DNA of 64,000 nt, taken from the NCBI RefSeq assembly GCF_007829035.1, contig NZ_VIVQ01000002.1:372001-436000 (forward strand). Reading direction: 5' to 3'. Both the position numbers and the translations under genes were made by a program. Position 1 is the first letter of the stretch. Each line of letters begins with the position of its first letter. Source of the DNA: Rudaeicoccus suwonensis (lineage in GTDB: Bacteria; Actinomycetota; Actinomycetes; Actinomycetales; Dermatophilaceae). Below are positions 42,110-51,960 of the stretch, piece by piece. The notes below the pieces were generated by a model. It made no database searches, was not told where the DNA came from, and worked only from the letters and a program-made list of their open reading frames with translations.

Positions 42110-42783
42110 CGGACCCTCTCGGTAACTCGTTCCGTGTAGTTACGCGCATGTTGGGGATGCCGATCATCACCGGCACCTCCGGGTCGCCTGCTCCTTCCCC
42201 GAAGAGGCGTCTGCACGATGAAGCACTATGCCGTTGACTACCTACGTAGTGAAAGACGCGATTTGTGAGCAGGGATGGGCCAAGGCGTCTCGTGGGGCTA
42301 ATGTGACTGGTGGGGCAATCGGTTCGCTATGTATGACGATGCCGGGTTCCCGCGTCGTTCCGGCAAATTCGAGGGTTTGGCCAGATCTGTTACCACGCCG
42401 AGGAGCGTTGACGTTCGAACGACACGCCGAATGAAAGTTTTTCTCGCAAGAGTCTCAGATAGTGAGATCGGTTCGGATTTCTGTCGCACCGTTCGCCGAA
42501 CCCACTGTGTGTCATCGTACCTGCTGATCGCCGAAGGGCGTTGAAAATGCTGCGGATTCACAGCTGGGGGTCTCTTGGTGGCAAGACGGTCGTCCAGTCC
42601 GGCCGGCTCTCGCGCCAGGTGAGAACTGTGTCTGCAGGTCCTGTAGTGACCTGCTTCCACCGCCAGAGTGCTCCGCGGCCACGACTCATCCGACGATGAC
42701 GGCCATGAGGCTGCACCTCCGCGGCAGCACGACGGACGTCGGCCGGGGTCCGACGTACGGCTCCTGTCCTACAGTGACCAGCG
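42110..42783. other. 674-bp divergent intergenic region
   Basis: Leader region of the NlpC/P60 gene (minus) and promoter region of the MATE gene (plus). The inverted repeat GTAACT (42122-42127) / AGTTAC (42138-42143) lies in the NlpC leader. The stretch 42230-42560 is less GC-rich than its surroundings and holds no convincing gene. I looked for a c-di-AMP (ydaO) riboswitch, common before such genes, and could not match its conserved core. Confidence 0.5.
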
Positions 42784-44154
42784 ATGCCCACCGCACAGCC
42801 ACCCGGCGCAACAACCGACGATTCCCCGCCGACCGGCATCCACCGCGAGATCCTCCGCCTGGCCGTACCCGCCTTCCTCGCCCTCGTGGCCGAGCCGCTG
42901 TTCCTGATGGCCGATTCGGCGATCGTCGGACATCTCGGCGTCAACGAGCTCGCCGGCCTCGGGGTCGCCAGCGCCGCACTGCTTACCGCCGCAAACATCT
43001 ACGTCTTCCTGGCGTACGGCACGACCGCACTCGTCGCCCGACAACTCGGTGCCGGCCGCCAGGCCGATGCCATCAGCGCGGGCGTCGACGGCATCTGGCT
43101 GTCCATCGCCCTAGGCCTTGTCACCACGGTCGTCGTCGCCATCGCAGCCAGACCGATCTGCGACGTCTTCGGTGCCGGTGCTGCCGCCGCCGACCAGGCC
43201 ACCACCTACCTGCGGATCAGCGCGTTCGGCATCCCCGGGATGCTGGTCATCCTCGCGGCCACCGGAATACTCCGCGGCTTCCAGGACACCCGGACCCCGC
43301 TGCTGGCCGCCACCATCGGTTTCACGTGCAACATCGTGCTCAACTTCCTCCTGGTGTATGCCGCAGGTCTTGGCATCGCCGGGTCTGCACTCGGCACGGT
43401 CATCGCGCAGACCGGGATGGCACTCGGTCTCATCTGGGTGGTGCTGCGCAGGGCTCGGCGACTGGGCGCATCGCTGCACCCGCATCCGGGACGCGTCCTG
43501 GCAGCAGCCGTCTTCGGCATACCCCTGCTGGTCCGCACCCTCGCCTTGCGCGCCGCGATCCTGATGACTGCGTGGGTCGCCGCCGATCTGGGCGACGTGC
43601 CGCTTGCTGCCCATCAGGTGGCGATGACGATCTTCGGCTTCCTGGCGTTCGCCCTCGACGCCCTGGCCATCGCGGCGCAGGCGTTCACCGGCAAGGCACT
43701 CGGCGCGAACGACATTGCCGGCACCCGCGCAGCAACCCGGCTGATGCTCTGGTGGGGATGGTGGATGGGCGTCGTCGTAGCCGTGCTGCTGATCGGCACG
43801 CACCGTCTGCTGCCGTTGATCTTCAGCAGCGATCCCACAGTGCGACATGCGTTGGGAGCCGCGCTGCTGGTCGTGGCGGCGATCCAGCCCGTCGCCGGCT
43901 TGGTCTTTGTCCTTGACGGGGTGCTCATCGGAGCCGGCGACGGCCGCGCGCTGGCGTATCTGCAAGTCGCCGTCACGGTTGTCTTCGTGCCGATCCTGTG
44001 GGTGGTGCATGCACATGCGGCGGTCTTGCGCTCCGACGGTGCGTCATACGCACTCGTGGTTCTGTGGTGTGCTTTCGGTGCGCTCATGGTGCTGCGGCTG
44101 ATCGCTCTTGGCTGGCGGGCGCGCGGCGACCGCTGGCTCGTCACCGGCGCCTGA
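42784..44154 (+). CDS. MATE-family multidrug/metabolite exporter (DinF-like)
   Basis: A 456-aa transporter with 12 membrane helices in two homologous halves. Family marks include PLFLMADSAIVGHLGVNELAG near residue 40 and the paired segment PLAAHQVAMTIFGFL in the second half. It exports cations or drugs using Na+ or H+ gradients; the substrate is unknown. ATG 42784 has no ribosome site, but TACAGT lies about 8 nt upstream, so a leaderless message is possible. It is convergent with rplI. Confidence 0.88.
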   Translation: MPTAQPPGATTDDSPPTGIHREILRLAVPAFLALVAEPLFLMADSAIVGHLGVNELAGLGVASAALLTAANIYVFLAYGTTALVARQLGAGRQADAISAGVDGIWLSIALGLVTTVVVAIAARPICDVFGAGAAAADQATTYLRISAFGIPGMLVILAATGILRGFQDTRTPLLAATIGFTCNIVLNFLLVYAAGLGIAGSALGTVIAQTGMALGLIWVVLRRARRLGASLHPHPGRVLAAAVFGIPLLVRTLALRAAILMTAWVAADLGDVPLAAHQVAMTIFGFLAFALDALAIAAQAFTGKALGANDIAGTRAATRLMLWWGWWMGVVVAVLLIGTHRLLPLIFSSDPTVRHALGAALLVVAAIQPVAGLVFVLDGVLIGAGDGRALAYLQVAVTVVFVPILWVVHAHAAVLRSDGASYALVVLWCAFGALMVLRLIALGWRARGDRWLVTGA

Positions 44155-44222
44155 CCCGGCACTTCCAGGCAGGCTCCTCGTCGAACGCGATGAGGGTACA
44201 TGGAACCGCTGCGTCTCCCCGC

Positions 44223-44332
44223 GATATTCGACACCAGGGCGCCTATCGCCACCACCACCACAAATATCCGCCGCCCCGGCCCCGCACATTCGACACCAGG
44301 GCGCCGATAACCGCCCCACCGTCGAATATCAG
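44223..44332. repeat. pair of REP-like palindromic units (locus A)
   Basis: Two ~48-bp units, starting at 44223 and 44285, share ATTCGACACCAGGGCGCC; the second closes with GTCGAATATC. They match the pair at 56663-56771 in layout and ends. They lie between the convergent MATE and rplI genes. Confidence 0.7.
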
Positions 44333-44353
44333 CCGGCTCGCCAATCCCACGCG

Positions 44354-44393
44354 CGACGGCGCCCCACGGACGAATGTCCGTGGGGCGCCGTCG
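44354..44393. terminator. 18-bp perfect hairpin ending the rpsF-rplI operon
   Basis: CGACGGCGCCCCACGGAC (44354-44371) is exactly complementary to 44376-44393 with a GAAT loop, 20 nt after the rplI stop. Confidence 0.8.
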
Positions 44394-44412
44394 ACGAGCG
44401 AACTGTCAGTGA

Positions 44413-44862
44413 CTACTTCGCAGCAACCACGTCGAGCTTGAGGGTGGCCTCGACCTCGGGGTGCAGCCGAACGTGCACCTCGTGGTTTCCGGTCGACCGG
44501 ATCGGCGTCGCGACCTGGATCGTGCGGCGGTCGATCGAGCCGGCACCGGCCTCCTTGACCGCGTCAGCGATCTCGGCGGTGGTGACAGCACCGAACAGAC
44601 GCCCGGTGGCACCGGAACGAGCTGTGACGGTGACCGACTTGGCCTCGAGGGTGCCCTTGAGGGACTGCGCGTGTTCCAGCGACTTCACGGCGCGCGTGGC
44701 GCGAGCCTTGATGATCGCGTCGACCTGCTTCTGGCCGCCCTTGGTCCACGGCGTGGCCAGGTTGCGGGGCAGCAGGTAGTTGCGGGCGTAGCCGTCCTTG
44801 ACGTCGACGACGTCACCGGGCGCACCGAGGCTGGGCACCTCGTGGGTCAGAATGATCTTCAT
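44413..44862 (-). CDS. rplI: 50S ribosomal protein bL9
   Basis: A 149-aa protein with the bL9 N-terminus [20 protein letters not shown] and [16 protein letters not shown], which bind 23S rRNA, and the long central helix plus C-terminal domain ending KLDVVAAK. Full length. Last gene of rpsF-ssb-rpsR-rplI; a strong hairpin follows. Confidence 0.97.
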   Translation of the reverse strand: MKIILTHEVPSLGAPGDVVDVKDGYARNYLLPRNLATPWTKGGQKQVDAIIKARATRAVKSLEHAQSLKGTLEAKSVTVTARSGATGRLFGAVTTAEIADAVKEAGAGSIDRRTIQVATPIRSTGNHEVHVRLHPEVEATLKLDVVAAK

Positions 44863-44885
44863 CAGCGTTTCTCCTTGTCGCCGGC

Positions 44886-45122
44886 TCAGCGAGCCGAGCT
44901 GGAGTAGGGCAGCAGGGCCATTTCGCGGGCGTTCTTGACCGCGGTGGCGATCAGACGCTGCTCCTGCACGGACACACCGGTCACCCGGCGAGCACGGATC
45001 TTGCCGCGGTCGCTGATGAACTTGCGCAGCAGCGCGGTGTCCTTGTAGTCGATTGCTTCGACCTTCGCCGCCTTCAGCGGGTTGGCCTTCTTCTTGGGCT
45101 TGCGCACAACGGGCTTGGCCAT
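44886..45122 (-). CDS. rpsR: 30S ribosomal protein bS18
   Basis: A 78-aa protein. [19 protein letters not shown] and [20 protein letters not shown] are the bS18 signature; it pairs with S6 on the small subunit. The start at 45122 ([13 protein letters not shown]) follows AAGGAGAG. No zinc-binding cysteines are present, so this is the C-minus form. Confidence 0.96.
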   Translation of the reverse strand: MAKPVVRKPKKKANPLKAAKVEAIDYKDTALLRKFISDRGKIRARRVTGVSVQEQRLIATAVKNAREMALLPYSSSAR

Positions 45123-45236
45123 CGTGGTGCTCTCCTTAGATTGTGATGAGAGCCCGAGCACCGCTCGGGATGGGGTGATTCGAAGGTGCCGCCTCGCTCG
45201 TGAACCACGGGCGTGGCGTTGTTACGGGGTGCCGAC

Positions 45237-45836
45237 TCAGAACGGAGGCTCGTCGTAGGACGGGCCGGTGCTCCAGCCGCCGGCGTTGCCGCCGGACTGC
45301 GGAGCCTGCTGGCCCCCGCCCTGACTGCCGGCGTTCTGGCTGCCACCGGATGGCCCACCGGTCGCCCACGGGTCGGACTGCTGTCCGCCGCCGTAGCCAC
45401 CTTGCTGACCACCGGAGTACTGGCCGCCTTGGCCGCCGCCACCGAAACCGCCCTGACCGCCGCCGCGCTGGGTCTTGTTGACCTTCGCGGTGGCATAGCG
45501 CAGCGACGGACCGACCTCGTCGACGTCGAGCTCCATCGTGGTGCGCTTCTGGCCGGTCTCCTTGTCATCCCACGAGCGGGACTTCAGCCGGCCGGACACG
45601 ATCACGCGCGAGCCACGGGTGAGCGACTCGGCGACGTTCTCCGCCGCCTCGCGCCACACCGAGCAGCGCATGAACAGCGTCTCGCCGTCCTTCCACTCGT
45701 TGGACTGGCGATCCATGAATCGCGGTGTCGATGCCACCGTGAAGTTGGCAACCGCGGCCCCGGACGGTGTGAACCGCAGTTCCGGGTCCTGGGTCAGGTT
45801 GCCGATGATCGTGACAACGGTGTCGCCTGCAGCCAT
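45237..45836 (-). CDS. ssb: single-stranded DNA-binding protein
   Basis: A 199-aa SSB. The OB fold spans residues 1-110 ([38 protein letters not shown]). A Gly/Gln-rich linker leads to the conserved acidic tip DEPPF, which recruits replication and repair proteins. It lies between rpsF and rpsR, as in most bacteria. Confidence 0.97.
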   Translation of the reverse strand: MAAGDTVVTIIGNLTQDPELRFTPSGAAVANFTVASTPRFMDRQSNEWKDGETLFMRCSVWREAAENVAESLTRGSRVIVSGRLKSRSWDDKETGQKRTTMELDVDEVGPSLRYATAKVNKTQRGGGQGGFGGGGQGGQYSGGQQGGYGGGQQSDPWATGGPSGGSQNAGSQGGGQQAPQSGGNAGGWSTGPSYDEPPF

Positions 45837-45861
45837 GTCGGGTATCCCCTAGATCGTTGGA

Positions 45862-46149
45862 TCAGGCATCCACGCGCAACAGCTTGGTGCGCATGATCGA
45901 CTCGTTGAGGGTCAGCTGACGGTCGAGCTCCTTGGCGGTAGCCGACTCGGCAGTCATCGTCACAACGGCATAGATGCCCTCGGACTTCTTCTTGATGTCA
46001 TAGGCCAGACGGCGACGTCCCCAGATGTCCAGGTTGTCGACGGTTCCGCCGTCCTTGGTGACGACCTTGAGGAACTTGTCCAGCGTCGGCTGGACAGTGC
46101 GCTCGTCAAGCTCGGGGTCGATGATGATCATCAGTTCGTACTGACGCAT
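45862..46149 (-). CDS. rpsF: 30S ribosomal protein bS6
   Basis: A 95-aa protein with [20 protein letters not shown] and [18 protein letters not shown], hallmarks of bS6. AAAGGAGGTG precedes the ATG. It is first in the operon; the 209-bp leader upstream holds a DnaA box and no gene. Confidence 0.97.
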   Translation of the reverse strand: MRQYELMIIIDPELDERTVQPTLDKFLKVVTKDGGTVDNLDIWGRRRLAYDIKKKSEGIYAVVTMTAESATAKELDRQLTLNESIMRTKLLRVDA

Positions 46150-46292
46150 GCGTTAACCCACCTCCTTTGGTCTCAAGCGGTCACGGTCTTTCCGTGACAG
46201 GAGGGTTGCAGCGTTGTTCGCGCCCGCCTGCCGGTCATCACCTGGTTGGCCTGACCGACACTCTGCCCGGAGGCACTGACAACGTGCAGAAG

Positions 46293-46301
46293 TTATCCAC
46301 A
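46293..46301. promoter_or_regulatory. consensus DnaA box upstream of rpsF
   Basis: TTATCCACA matches the classical DnaA box exactly, 144 nt upstream of the rpsF ATG. It is a single site here. Confidence 0.5.
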
Positions 46302-46358
46302 CATCGGCACAGCAGACATCGAACCCGGGTGAGTTTATCCGCGATCGAGTCGTCGGCG

Positions 46359-47696
46359 TTAATCGGCCAGAGCGGGGACGTACGTCGCGCCGGAACGAGG
46401 GGGCGCCGGTTGGTACGGATTCAACGGATCCCGTGGAAGATCGTCGGCGGACTCCCACGAGGCCCAGGCGATGCCGACATACGCCACCATCCGCAGGACG
46501 ACGAAGAAGCTGTATGCCGCACCCGGCAGCGCCTTCGCCGGATTCGACGGTCCGGCGATGTACATGAACACCATCGCGAAATACACGATCTCGACACCGG
46601 CCCACATCAGATGGTCGCGCCACCGGGTCGCGGTGAGGGCCAGCAACGGCAGCACCCACAGACAGCACTGCACCGACACCGACTTGCCGGTCAGCATCAC
46701 GATGACCAGCAGCGTCAGCGCCAGGGGCGCCAGGCGGGTCCGCTCGACCGGCCGCCCGGAGAGATAGAGCCCGGTCAACACGGCGGCGACCCAACCCAGG
46801 ATGGCGATGATCGACAGCGCCGCCGACCCAATGGTCCCTCCGGCGATCTGCACGAGATACCCCAGCGAGCCGTATCCTGCGCCCTGGTGCCACCACGAGC
46901 TGTATGGCGCAAACGGGTTGCCGCCCAGACCGTACGCGAGCGCGATACACAGAACGATCGCGCCTGCTGCACCCGCGAGGAGGCGCACGATCGCGTCATG
47001 CGCCCGGTCGCGCTGGGCGATGAGCACCATCGCGAGCAAGATCACCAGCGGATACGTGCGTGCCATGGTGGCGGCACCGATGAGCACTCCTGCAGCGACG
47101 GGGTGCCGGCGCGCCCACGCCGCCATACCGAGCGTCGCAAGTGCCACACCGAGGACGTCGAACGACAACAGGGACGCGGTGATCAGCACCGGGCTGAGCG
47201 CCACATGCGCGGCCAGCCACGGGGTGCCGCGCAACATCGACGCGGTGGCGATGGTGGTCGCGGCGATGAGCAGCACGATGATGACCGCGCTGATCGCGAA
47301 GTAGATCTGCTGCTCCGACAGCGAACTACCGCTCGGGGTCAGCTGTTTGACGATCCACGACAGCACCGCGGTCAGCACCGGTTGAGTGCCGCCCTGCCCG
47401 AACGAACTCCACGGCGTGCCACCGTGCGGGCCCTCCGCGCCGACGGGCAAGTCGCTGTAACACTCCCGCCACAGTGCGCCGGTGCCGCCCCAGCCCGAGC
47501 GGATGCAGTGGTTCTTCTGCGCCACACCGAGCGCAACCATGACCGACGCCAGCGCCGACAACACCGCTGCGGCATACGTCCAACCGCGGCGGCCGACCGC
47601 AGCAAACCGGCCCACCGGACCACCGACGATCTGCGAGGCGACGAGGGCGGGTTCTTCGCCGCGGCTGGGCGTTGTCAGGCGGGTCTGCGCGGGCAC
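46359..47696 (-). CDS. GT87-family membrane glycosyltransferase
   Basis: A polytopic protein of 445 aa with about ten helices, like GT87 polyprenyl-phosphate-mannose transferases. The early SDLPVGAEGPHGGTPWSSFG loop after helix 1 holds polar residues typical of GT-C enzymes; LIGAATMARTYPLVILLAMV is a conserved core helix. It probably adds mannose to wall lipoglycans or proteins outside the membrane. GTG 47696 was chosen 10 nt after the PBP stop; the two genes form an operon. Confidence 0.78.
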   Translation of the reverse strand: MPAQTRLTTPSRGEEPALVASQIVGGPVGRFAAVGRRGWTYAAAVLSALASVMVALGVAQKNHCIRSGWGGTGALWRECYSDLPVGAEGPHGGTPWSSFGQGGTQPVLTAVLSWIVKQLTPSGSSLSEQQIYFAISAVIIVLLIAATTIATASMLRGTPWLAAHVALSPVLITASLLSFDVLGVALATLGMAAWARRHPVAAGVLIGAATMARTYPLVILLAMVLIAQRDRAHDAIVRLLAGAAGAIVLCIALAYGLGGNPFAPYSSWWHQGAGYGSLGYLVQIAGGTIGSAALSIIAILGWVAAVLTGLYLSGRPVERTRLAPLALTLLVIVMLTGKSVSVQCCLWVLPLLALTATRWRDHLMWAGVEIVYFAMVFMYIAGPSNPAKALPGAAYSFFVVLRMVAYVGIAWASWESADDLPRDPLNPYQPAPPRSGATYVPALAD

Positions 47697-47706
47697 GGCT
47701 GCGAGC

Positions 47707-49974
47707 TTAACCCGCTCCCACCAGTGGTTGGCTGAGTCCGCCGCCGTCGCTGTCGGCCCCCTCCACCGACCCACCCGGTGCCTCGGTGTGCGACGGAGTC
47801 GGAGCCGTGCGCGATGGCGTCGGGATGGTCCTGCTCGGTGTCGGCACCGTCTTGCTCGGCCCCGGGTTCGGCGGCGCCGAGGTGGTCACCGACGGCTGGG
47901 ACTGCGTCGGACTCGGCGACGAAGCAGTCGTCGACGGTGGTGCCGTGCTGGCCGGCGAGGAGAAGGTCGTAGCCGGCGAGACCGTCGTGCTGTTCGGCAA
48001 CTGCGCGACCGGCTGACCCTTCAGTGCGGCCCGCATGAAGTCCAGCCAGATGGTCGCCGGAACGTCGCCGCCGTAGAACGACTGACCTGCCTGCGCCAGG
48101 GGGGTCGTGCCGTTTCCGGCATACATGCCGACCGAGGTGGTCAGCTGGTCGGGCGTAAACCCGGTGAACCACGCCGAGAGGTAGTTGTTGGTCGTCCCGG
48201 TCTTGCCGGCGGCCGGCCGGCCCAATTGCCCAGCGGTCTGCTGCGCGGTCGCTCCGGGGTCAGTCAGCACGTGCGACGCGGCATCGGCGATGTTGTTGGC
48301 GACCCCAGAACTGATCACCTGCTGGGTCTGCGGGTGGGCGGTGTAGGAGTAGTCGCCTTCGACACTGCTCACCGACTGGATGAAGTACGGCGTTGCCTTC
48401 TTTCCGCCGGTGCTGACCGTGTTGTAGGCGTTGGCCATGTCGATGACGCGAACCGCTGCGATGCCCAGGATGTCGTTGACCTGAGGGTCGTTCATGCCCG
48501 GATCGGTCGACGGAATGCCCAACTGCTCTGCCGCAGCGAGAGTCTTGCCGCTACCGAGGTTCTGGTTGAGTTGCAGGAAGACCGTGTTCACCGAGTACGC
48601 GAGCGCCTTGGTCAGCGTGATGTTGCCGAACTGCTCGTTGTTGTCGTTGGTGAACTTCTGCTTACCGATCACCAGCGGCGAGGCGCCGTTGTAGGTCTGA
48701 TTCAGGGTGAAACCGTCTTGCAGCGCCGCCGCCAGCCCGAAGATTTTGAAACTCGAGCCGCCCTGCATGGTGGAGATGGTCGCGGAGTCCTGTGTGGCGG
48801 CCGGGTCGGAGCCGCCGTACATGGCGACGACTGCGCCGTCCGGCTTCTCCGCGATCAGGCCGGTGCGGATCTCGTCCAGCCACACCTGCTCAGAGGAGAC
48901 ATTGTTGTTGACCGCAGCGACCGCGGCATCCTGGTCGGGCTTGCTGATCGTCGTGGTGATCCGTAGTCCACCACGGTCGATGTCCGGTTGCGACAGGCCG
49001 AGCTTGTTCTGCAACTCGTTGCGGACGGCGTTGACGATGTACCCGTTGGTGCCGGTGTTCTGCTGCACCGGCTGATACGTCTTGAACGTCGGGAACTGCT
49101 GCTGGTTGCGGACGGCCTGGGTCATCCAGCCTTCCTTGACCATGCCGTCGAGCACGTAGACCATTCGCGCATTCGCACGCTCGGCATTCGCCTCGCCGTA
49201 CTGCGGATCGTAAATGGCGGGTGCGTTGATCACCGAGGCGAGGAAGGCGCCCTGACTGTCGTTCAACTGCTCGACGTTGACGCCGAAATACGCCTGCGAT
49301 GCGGCCTGTATGCCGTAGGCCCCGCGGCCGAAGTAGATGTTGTTGAGGTAGTCCTGCAGGATCTCGGTCTTGGAGTACTTCCGGTCGATCTTCAGCGCGA
49401 TCATGATCTCTTTGAGCTTGCGCGAGACCGACCTGTCCTGCGTGAGGAAGTAGTTCTTGACGTACTGCTGGGTGATCGTCGAACCGCCTTGTTCGCCGCC
49501 GCCACTGAGCGTCACGAAGGTCGCACGCAGGGTGCCGGTGATCGACACACCGGAGTTCTTGTAGAAGTTGCGGTCCTCCGCGGCGAGGAATTCGTACTGC
49601 ACGGTCTTGGGAACCTGGCTGAGCTGGACATCCTGGCGGTTCACCGTGCTGAATCTGCCCAACTCGGTCTTGCCGTCGCTGTAGTAGATGATCGACACCT
49701 GCTTGCCGGCGTCCGCCTGCGGCTGCGGGATCGTGGTGCGCAGATACATCACCACGAGGGCCAGGAATCCCAGCACACAGAGGGTGAACAGGCCCAAGAT
49801 CGTCCGCACGACGACCTTGAAGATCAGGCCGTGCTCCTTCTTGGGCTTGCCCCGGCCGAAGAACCGCCGGGTGCGGACTCCACTGCCGCCGTTGCCGGAA
49901 CGTCCCGAGCCACCGCGAGAGGTGGAGCCGCCGGCGGGCTTTCTGCGGCGCGCAGCACGCGTCTGATCAGTCAC
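47707..49974 (-). CDS. class A penicillin-binding protein (PonA type)
   Basis: A 755-aa bifunctional wall synthase. Basic cytoplasmic tail, one membrane helix (residues ~50-78), then a GT51 transglycosylase with AAEDRNFYKNSG and QGGSTITQQYVKN. The transpeptidase has the three motifs: SSFK (active Ser), SVN and KTGTT. The Pro/Ser/Thr-rich tail after ~660 is typical of actinobacteria. It polymerises and cross-links peptidoglycan. GTG 49974 has a weak ribosome site. Divergent from the PadR gene. Confidence 0.93.
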   Translation of the reverse strand: MTDQTRAARRRKPAGGSTSRGGSGRSGNGGSGVRTRRFFGRGKPKKEHGLIFKVVVRTILGLFTLCVLGFLALVVMYLRTTIPQPQADAGKQVSIIYYSDGKTELGRFSTVNRQDVQLSQVPKTVQYEFLAAEDRNFYKNSGVSITGTLRATFVTLSGGGEQGGSTITQQYVKNYFLTQDRSVSRKLKEIMIALKIDRKYSKTEILQDYLNNIYFGRGAYGIQAASQAYFGVNVEQLNDSQGAFLASVINAPAIYDPQYGEANAERANARMVYVLDGMVKEGWMTQAVRNQQQFPTFKTYQPVQQNTGTNGYIVNAVRNELQNKLGLSQPDIDRGGLRITTTISKPDQDAAVAAVNNNVSSEQVWLDEIRTGLIAEKPDGAVVAMYGGSDPAATQDSATISTMQGGSSFKIFGLAAALQDGFTLNQTYNGASPLVIGKQKFTNDNNEQFGNITLTKALAYSVNTVFLQLNQNLGSGKTLAAAEQLGIPSTDPGMNDPQVNDILGIAAVRVIDMANAYNTVSTGGKKATPYFIQSVSSVEGDYSYTAHPQTQQVISSGVANNIADAASHVLTDPGATAQQTAGQLGRPAAGKTGTTNNYLSAWFTGFTPDQLTTSVGMYAGNGTTPLAQAGQSFYGGDVPATIWLDFMRAALKGQPVAQLPNSTTVSPATTFSSPASTAPPSTTASSPSPTQSQPSVTTSAPPNPGPSKTVPTPSRTIPTPSRTAPTPSHTEAPGGSVEGADSDGGGLSQPLVGAG

Positions 49975-50040
49975 CGGTGAAGGTTAACGCGGGATGCCCG
50001 ACATACGGGAACTCTCGCAGCCAACTCCCAAGTTCACGAC

Positions 50041-50063
50041 CGATGTATCGATTCGATACATCG
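50041..50063. promoter_or_regulatory. PadR-type operator
   Basis: CGATGTATCG-ATT-CGATACATCG is a perfect 10-bp inverted repeat holding the ATGT...ACAT half-sites of PadR regulators, 55 nt before the padR ATG. Autoregulation is the natural reading. Confidence 0.75.
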
Positions 50064-50117
50064 TTCGTGTACAGTTCTCGCGAACCTGACGTCGACGCAT
50101 GCCTGAGGAGGTCGCCT

Positions 50118-50741
50118 ATGTCCCGACGCGGCGCCATCCTCGAGCTCGCCGTCCTGGGGTTGCTGCACGACCAGCCGCTACACGGTTACGAGCTGCGCAA
50201 GCGGCTTGCAGGCGTGCTCGGTGCCTTCCGTGCCGTGTCCTTCGGCTCGCTCTACCCGTGCCTCAAGGGTCTGGTCGAGCGTGGCTGGATCAGCGAGTCG
50301 GAGGCTGACAGTTCAGCTCGACAGACCGGTCTGGCCGGCAAGCGCAGCCGGATCACCTATGAGCTGACCGCGGAAGGCAAGGAGCAGTTCCAGACGCTCA
50401 TGGCCCAGACGGGTCCCGCCTCCTGGGAGGACGAGACCTTCGATGTCCACTTCGCATTCTTCGGACGTGCCAGCAGCGACGTGCGGCTGCGCATTCTGGA
50501 GGGTCGACGAAGCCGGCTCGAGGAGCGTCTCGACATCGCGCGGGAGCACTCGCGCGAGCGTCGCGAGCGCACCGACAGCTACACCGCAGAACTGCACCGT
50601 CACGGGCTCGAATCCACCGAACGTGAAGTGCGCTGGCTCTCCGAACTGATCGAGACAGAGCGATCGGCATACGGCAGCAATCCGACACATCCGCATCACC
50701 CTCACGACCCGGCGACCACCGTCGGGGATGACAAGGAGTAA
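50118..50741 (+). CDS. PadR-family transcriptional regulator
   Basis: A 207-aa regulator. N-terminal winged helix [20 protein letters not shown] with [18 protein letters not shown], then the [14 protein letters not shown] wing, followed by a long helical C-terminal domain (PadR_C). ATG 50118 follows GAGGAGG. Only 4 nt separate its stop from the ino1 start, so it probably controls inositol synthesis and itself through the operator upstream. Confidence 0.9.
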   Translation: MSRRGAILELAVLGLLHDQPLHGYELRKRLAGVLGAFRAVSFGSLYPCLKGLVERGWISESEADSSARQTGLAGKRSRITYELTAEGKEQFQTLMAQTGPASWEDETFDVHFAFFGRASSDVRLRILEGRRSRLEERLDIAREHSRERRERTDSYTAELHRHGLESTEREVRWLSELIETERSAYGSNPTHPHHPHDPATTVGDDKE

Positions 50742-50745
50742 CACC

Positions 50746-51825
50746 ATGGGATCCATCCGCGTCGCCATCGTCGGCGTCGGCAACTGCGCGAGCTCGCTCG
50801 TACAGGGCGTCGAGTACTACAAGGACGCATCGCCCGAGGGCACCGTTCCTGGCCTGATGCACGTGAAGTTCGGCGAATACCACGTCAACGACGTGCAGTT
50901 CGTCGCGGCATTCGACGTCGATGACAAGAAGGTCGGCAAGGACCTCGCCGAGGCGATCAACTCCAGCGAGAACAACACCATCAAGATCGCGGACGTGCCC
51001 ACGACCGGCGTCGAGGTGCAGCGTGGCCACACCCTGGACGGCCTCGGCAAGTACTACAAGCTGACGATCGACGAGTCGGCCGCCGAGCCGGTCGACGTCG
51101 TGCAGGCACTCAAGGACGCCAAGGTCGACGTGCTCGTCTCCTACCTGCCGGTGGGTTCGGAGCAGGCCGACAAGTACTACGCCCAGTGCGCCATCGACGC
51201 GGGCGTCGCCTTCGTCAACGCGCTGCCGGTGTTCATCGCCTCCGACCCGGAGTGGGCGGCCAAGTTCGAAGCGGCCGGTGTGCCGATCATCGGTGACGAC
51301 ATCAAGAGCCAGGTCGGTGCCACGATCACCCACCGCGTGATGGCGAAGCTGTTCGAGGACCGCGGCGTCGTGCTCGACCGCACCTACCAGCTGAACGTCG
51401 GCGGCAACATGGACTTCAAGAACATGCTGGAGCGCGAGCGCCTCGAGTCCAAGAAGATCTCCAAGACCCAGGCCGTGACCTCCAACCTGGAGCACGACAT
51501 GGGCGCCCGCAACGTGCACATCGGCCCGTCGGACTACGTGCAGTGGCTGGACGACCGCAAGTGGGCGTACGTGCGCCTCGAAGGCCGTGCCTTCGGTGAC
51601 GTGCCGCTCAACCTGGAGTACAAGCTCGAGGTCTGGGACTCCCCGAACTCCGCAGGCATCATCATCGACGCCATCCGTGCGGCGAAGATCGCCAAGGACC
51701 GCGGCATCGGCGGCCCGCTGCTGTCGGCATCGTCATACCTGATGAAGTCCCCGCCGGAGCAGCGTCGTGACGAGATCGGTCGCGCCAAGCTCGAAGCCTT
51801 CATCGACGGCACCGAAGCACGCTGA
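50746..51825 (+). CDS. ino1: inositol-3-phosphate synthase
   Basis: A 359-aa enzyme converting glucose 6-phosphate to inositol 1-phosphate with NAD, the first step to phosphatidylinositol and mycothiol. The NAD loop is [16 protein letters not shown]. The active-site segments [31 protein letters not shown] and [15 protein letters not shown] are as in actinobacterial Ino1. AAGGAG precedes ATG 50746. In an operon with the PadR gene; a terminator follows. Confidence 0.95.
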   Translation: MGSIRVAIVGVGNCASSLVQGVEYYKDASPEGTVPGLMHVKFGEYHVNDVQFVAAFDVDDKKVGKDLAEAINSSENNTIKIADVPTTGVEVQRGHTLDGLGKYYKLTIDESAAEPVDVVQALKDAKVDVLVSYLPVGSEQADKYYAQCAIDAGVAFVNALPVFIASDPEWAAKFEAAGVPIIGDDIKSQVGATITHRVMAKLFEDRGVVLDRTYQLNVGGNMDFKNMLERERLESKKISKTQAVTSNLEHDMGARNVHIGPSDYVQWLDDRKWAYVRLEGRAFGDVPLNLEYKLEVWDSPNSAGIIIDAIRAAKIAKDRGIGGPLLSASSYLMKSPPEQRRDEIGRAKLEAFIDGTEAR

Positions 51826-51846
51826 CCTCGACACCTCGAAACATCG

Positions 51847-51887
51847 ACGGGCGGCCGCTCACCTCTTGCAGGTGGGCGGCCGCCCGT
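51847..51887. terminator. bidirectional intrinsic terminator after ino1
   Basis: ACGGGCGGCCGC pairs exactly with GCGGCCGCCCGT (51876-51887), followed by TTTCG. It lies between ino1 and the convergent stress-protein gene. Confidence 0.85.
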
Positions 51888-51960
51888 TTCGTCGGTCCCG
51901 CGAGGTATGACGATCCGCTCGCCTCTCGCCACCCCCGACGACGGCGGCGGTAGTGCCGGC

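Noticed and set aside
42110-42240. c-di-AMP (ydaO) riboswitch before the NlpC/P60 gene
   Set aside because: Common in this position in actinobacteria, but the conserved core could not be aligned by eye. Only a small GTAACT/AGTTAC hairpin is clear.
42228-42660. Small frames on both strands in the gap before the MATE gene
   Set aside because: No ribosome site, poor codon bias and no recognisable sequence.
46167-47735. 522-codon plus-strand frame opposite the GT87 gene
   Set aside because: His/Arg/Gln-rich mirror of a membrane protein; no domain and no ribosome site.
47482-49980. Long plus-strand frames opposite the penicillin-binding protein
   Set aside because: The minus-strand gene has all transglycosylase and transpeptidase motifs; the opposite frames are compositional shadows.
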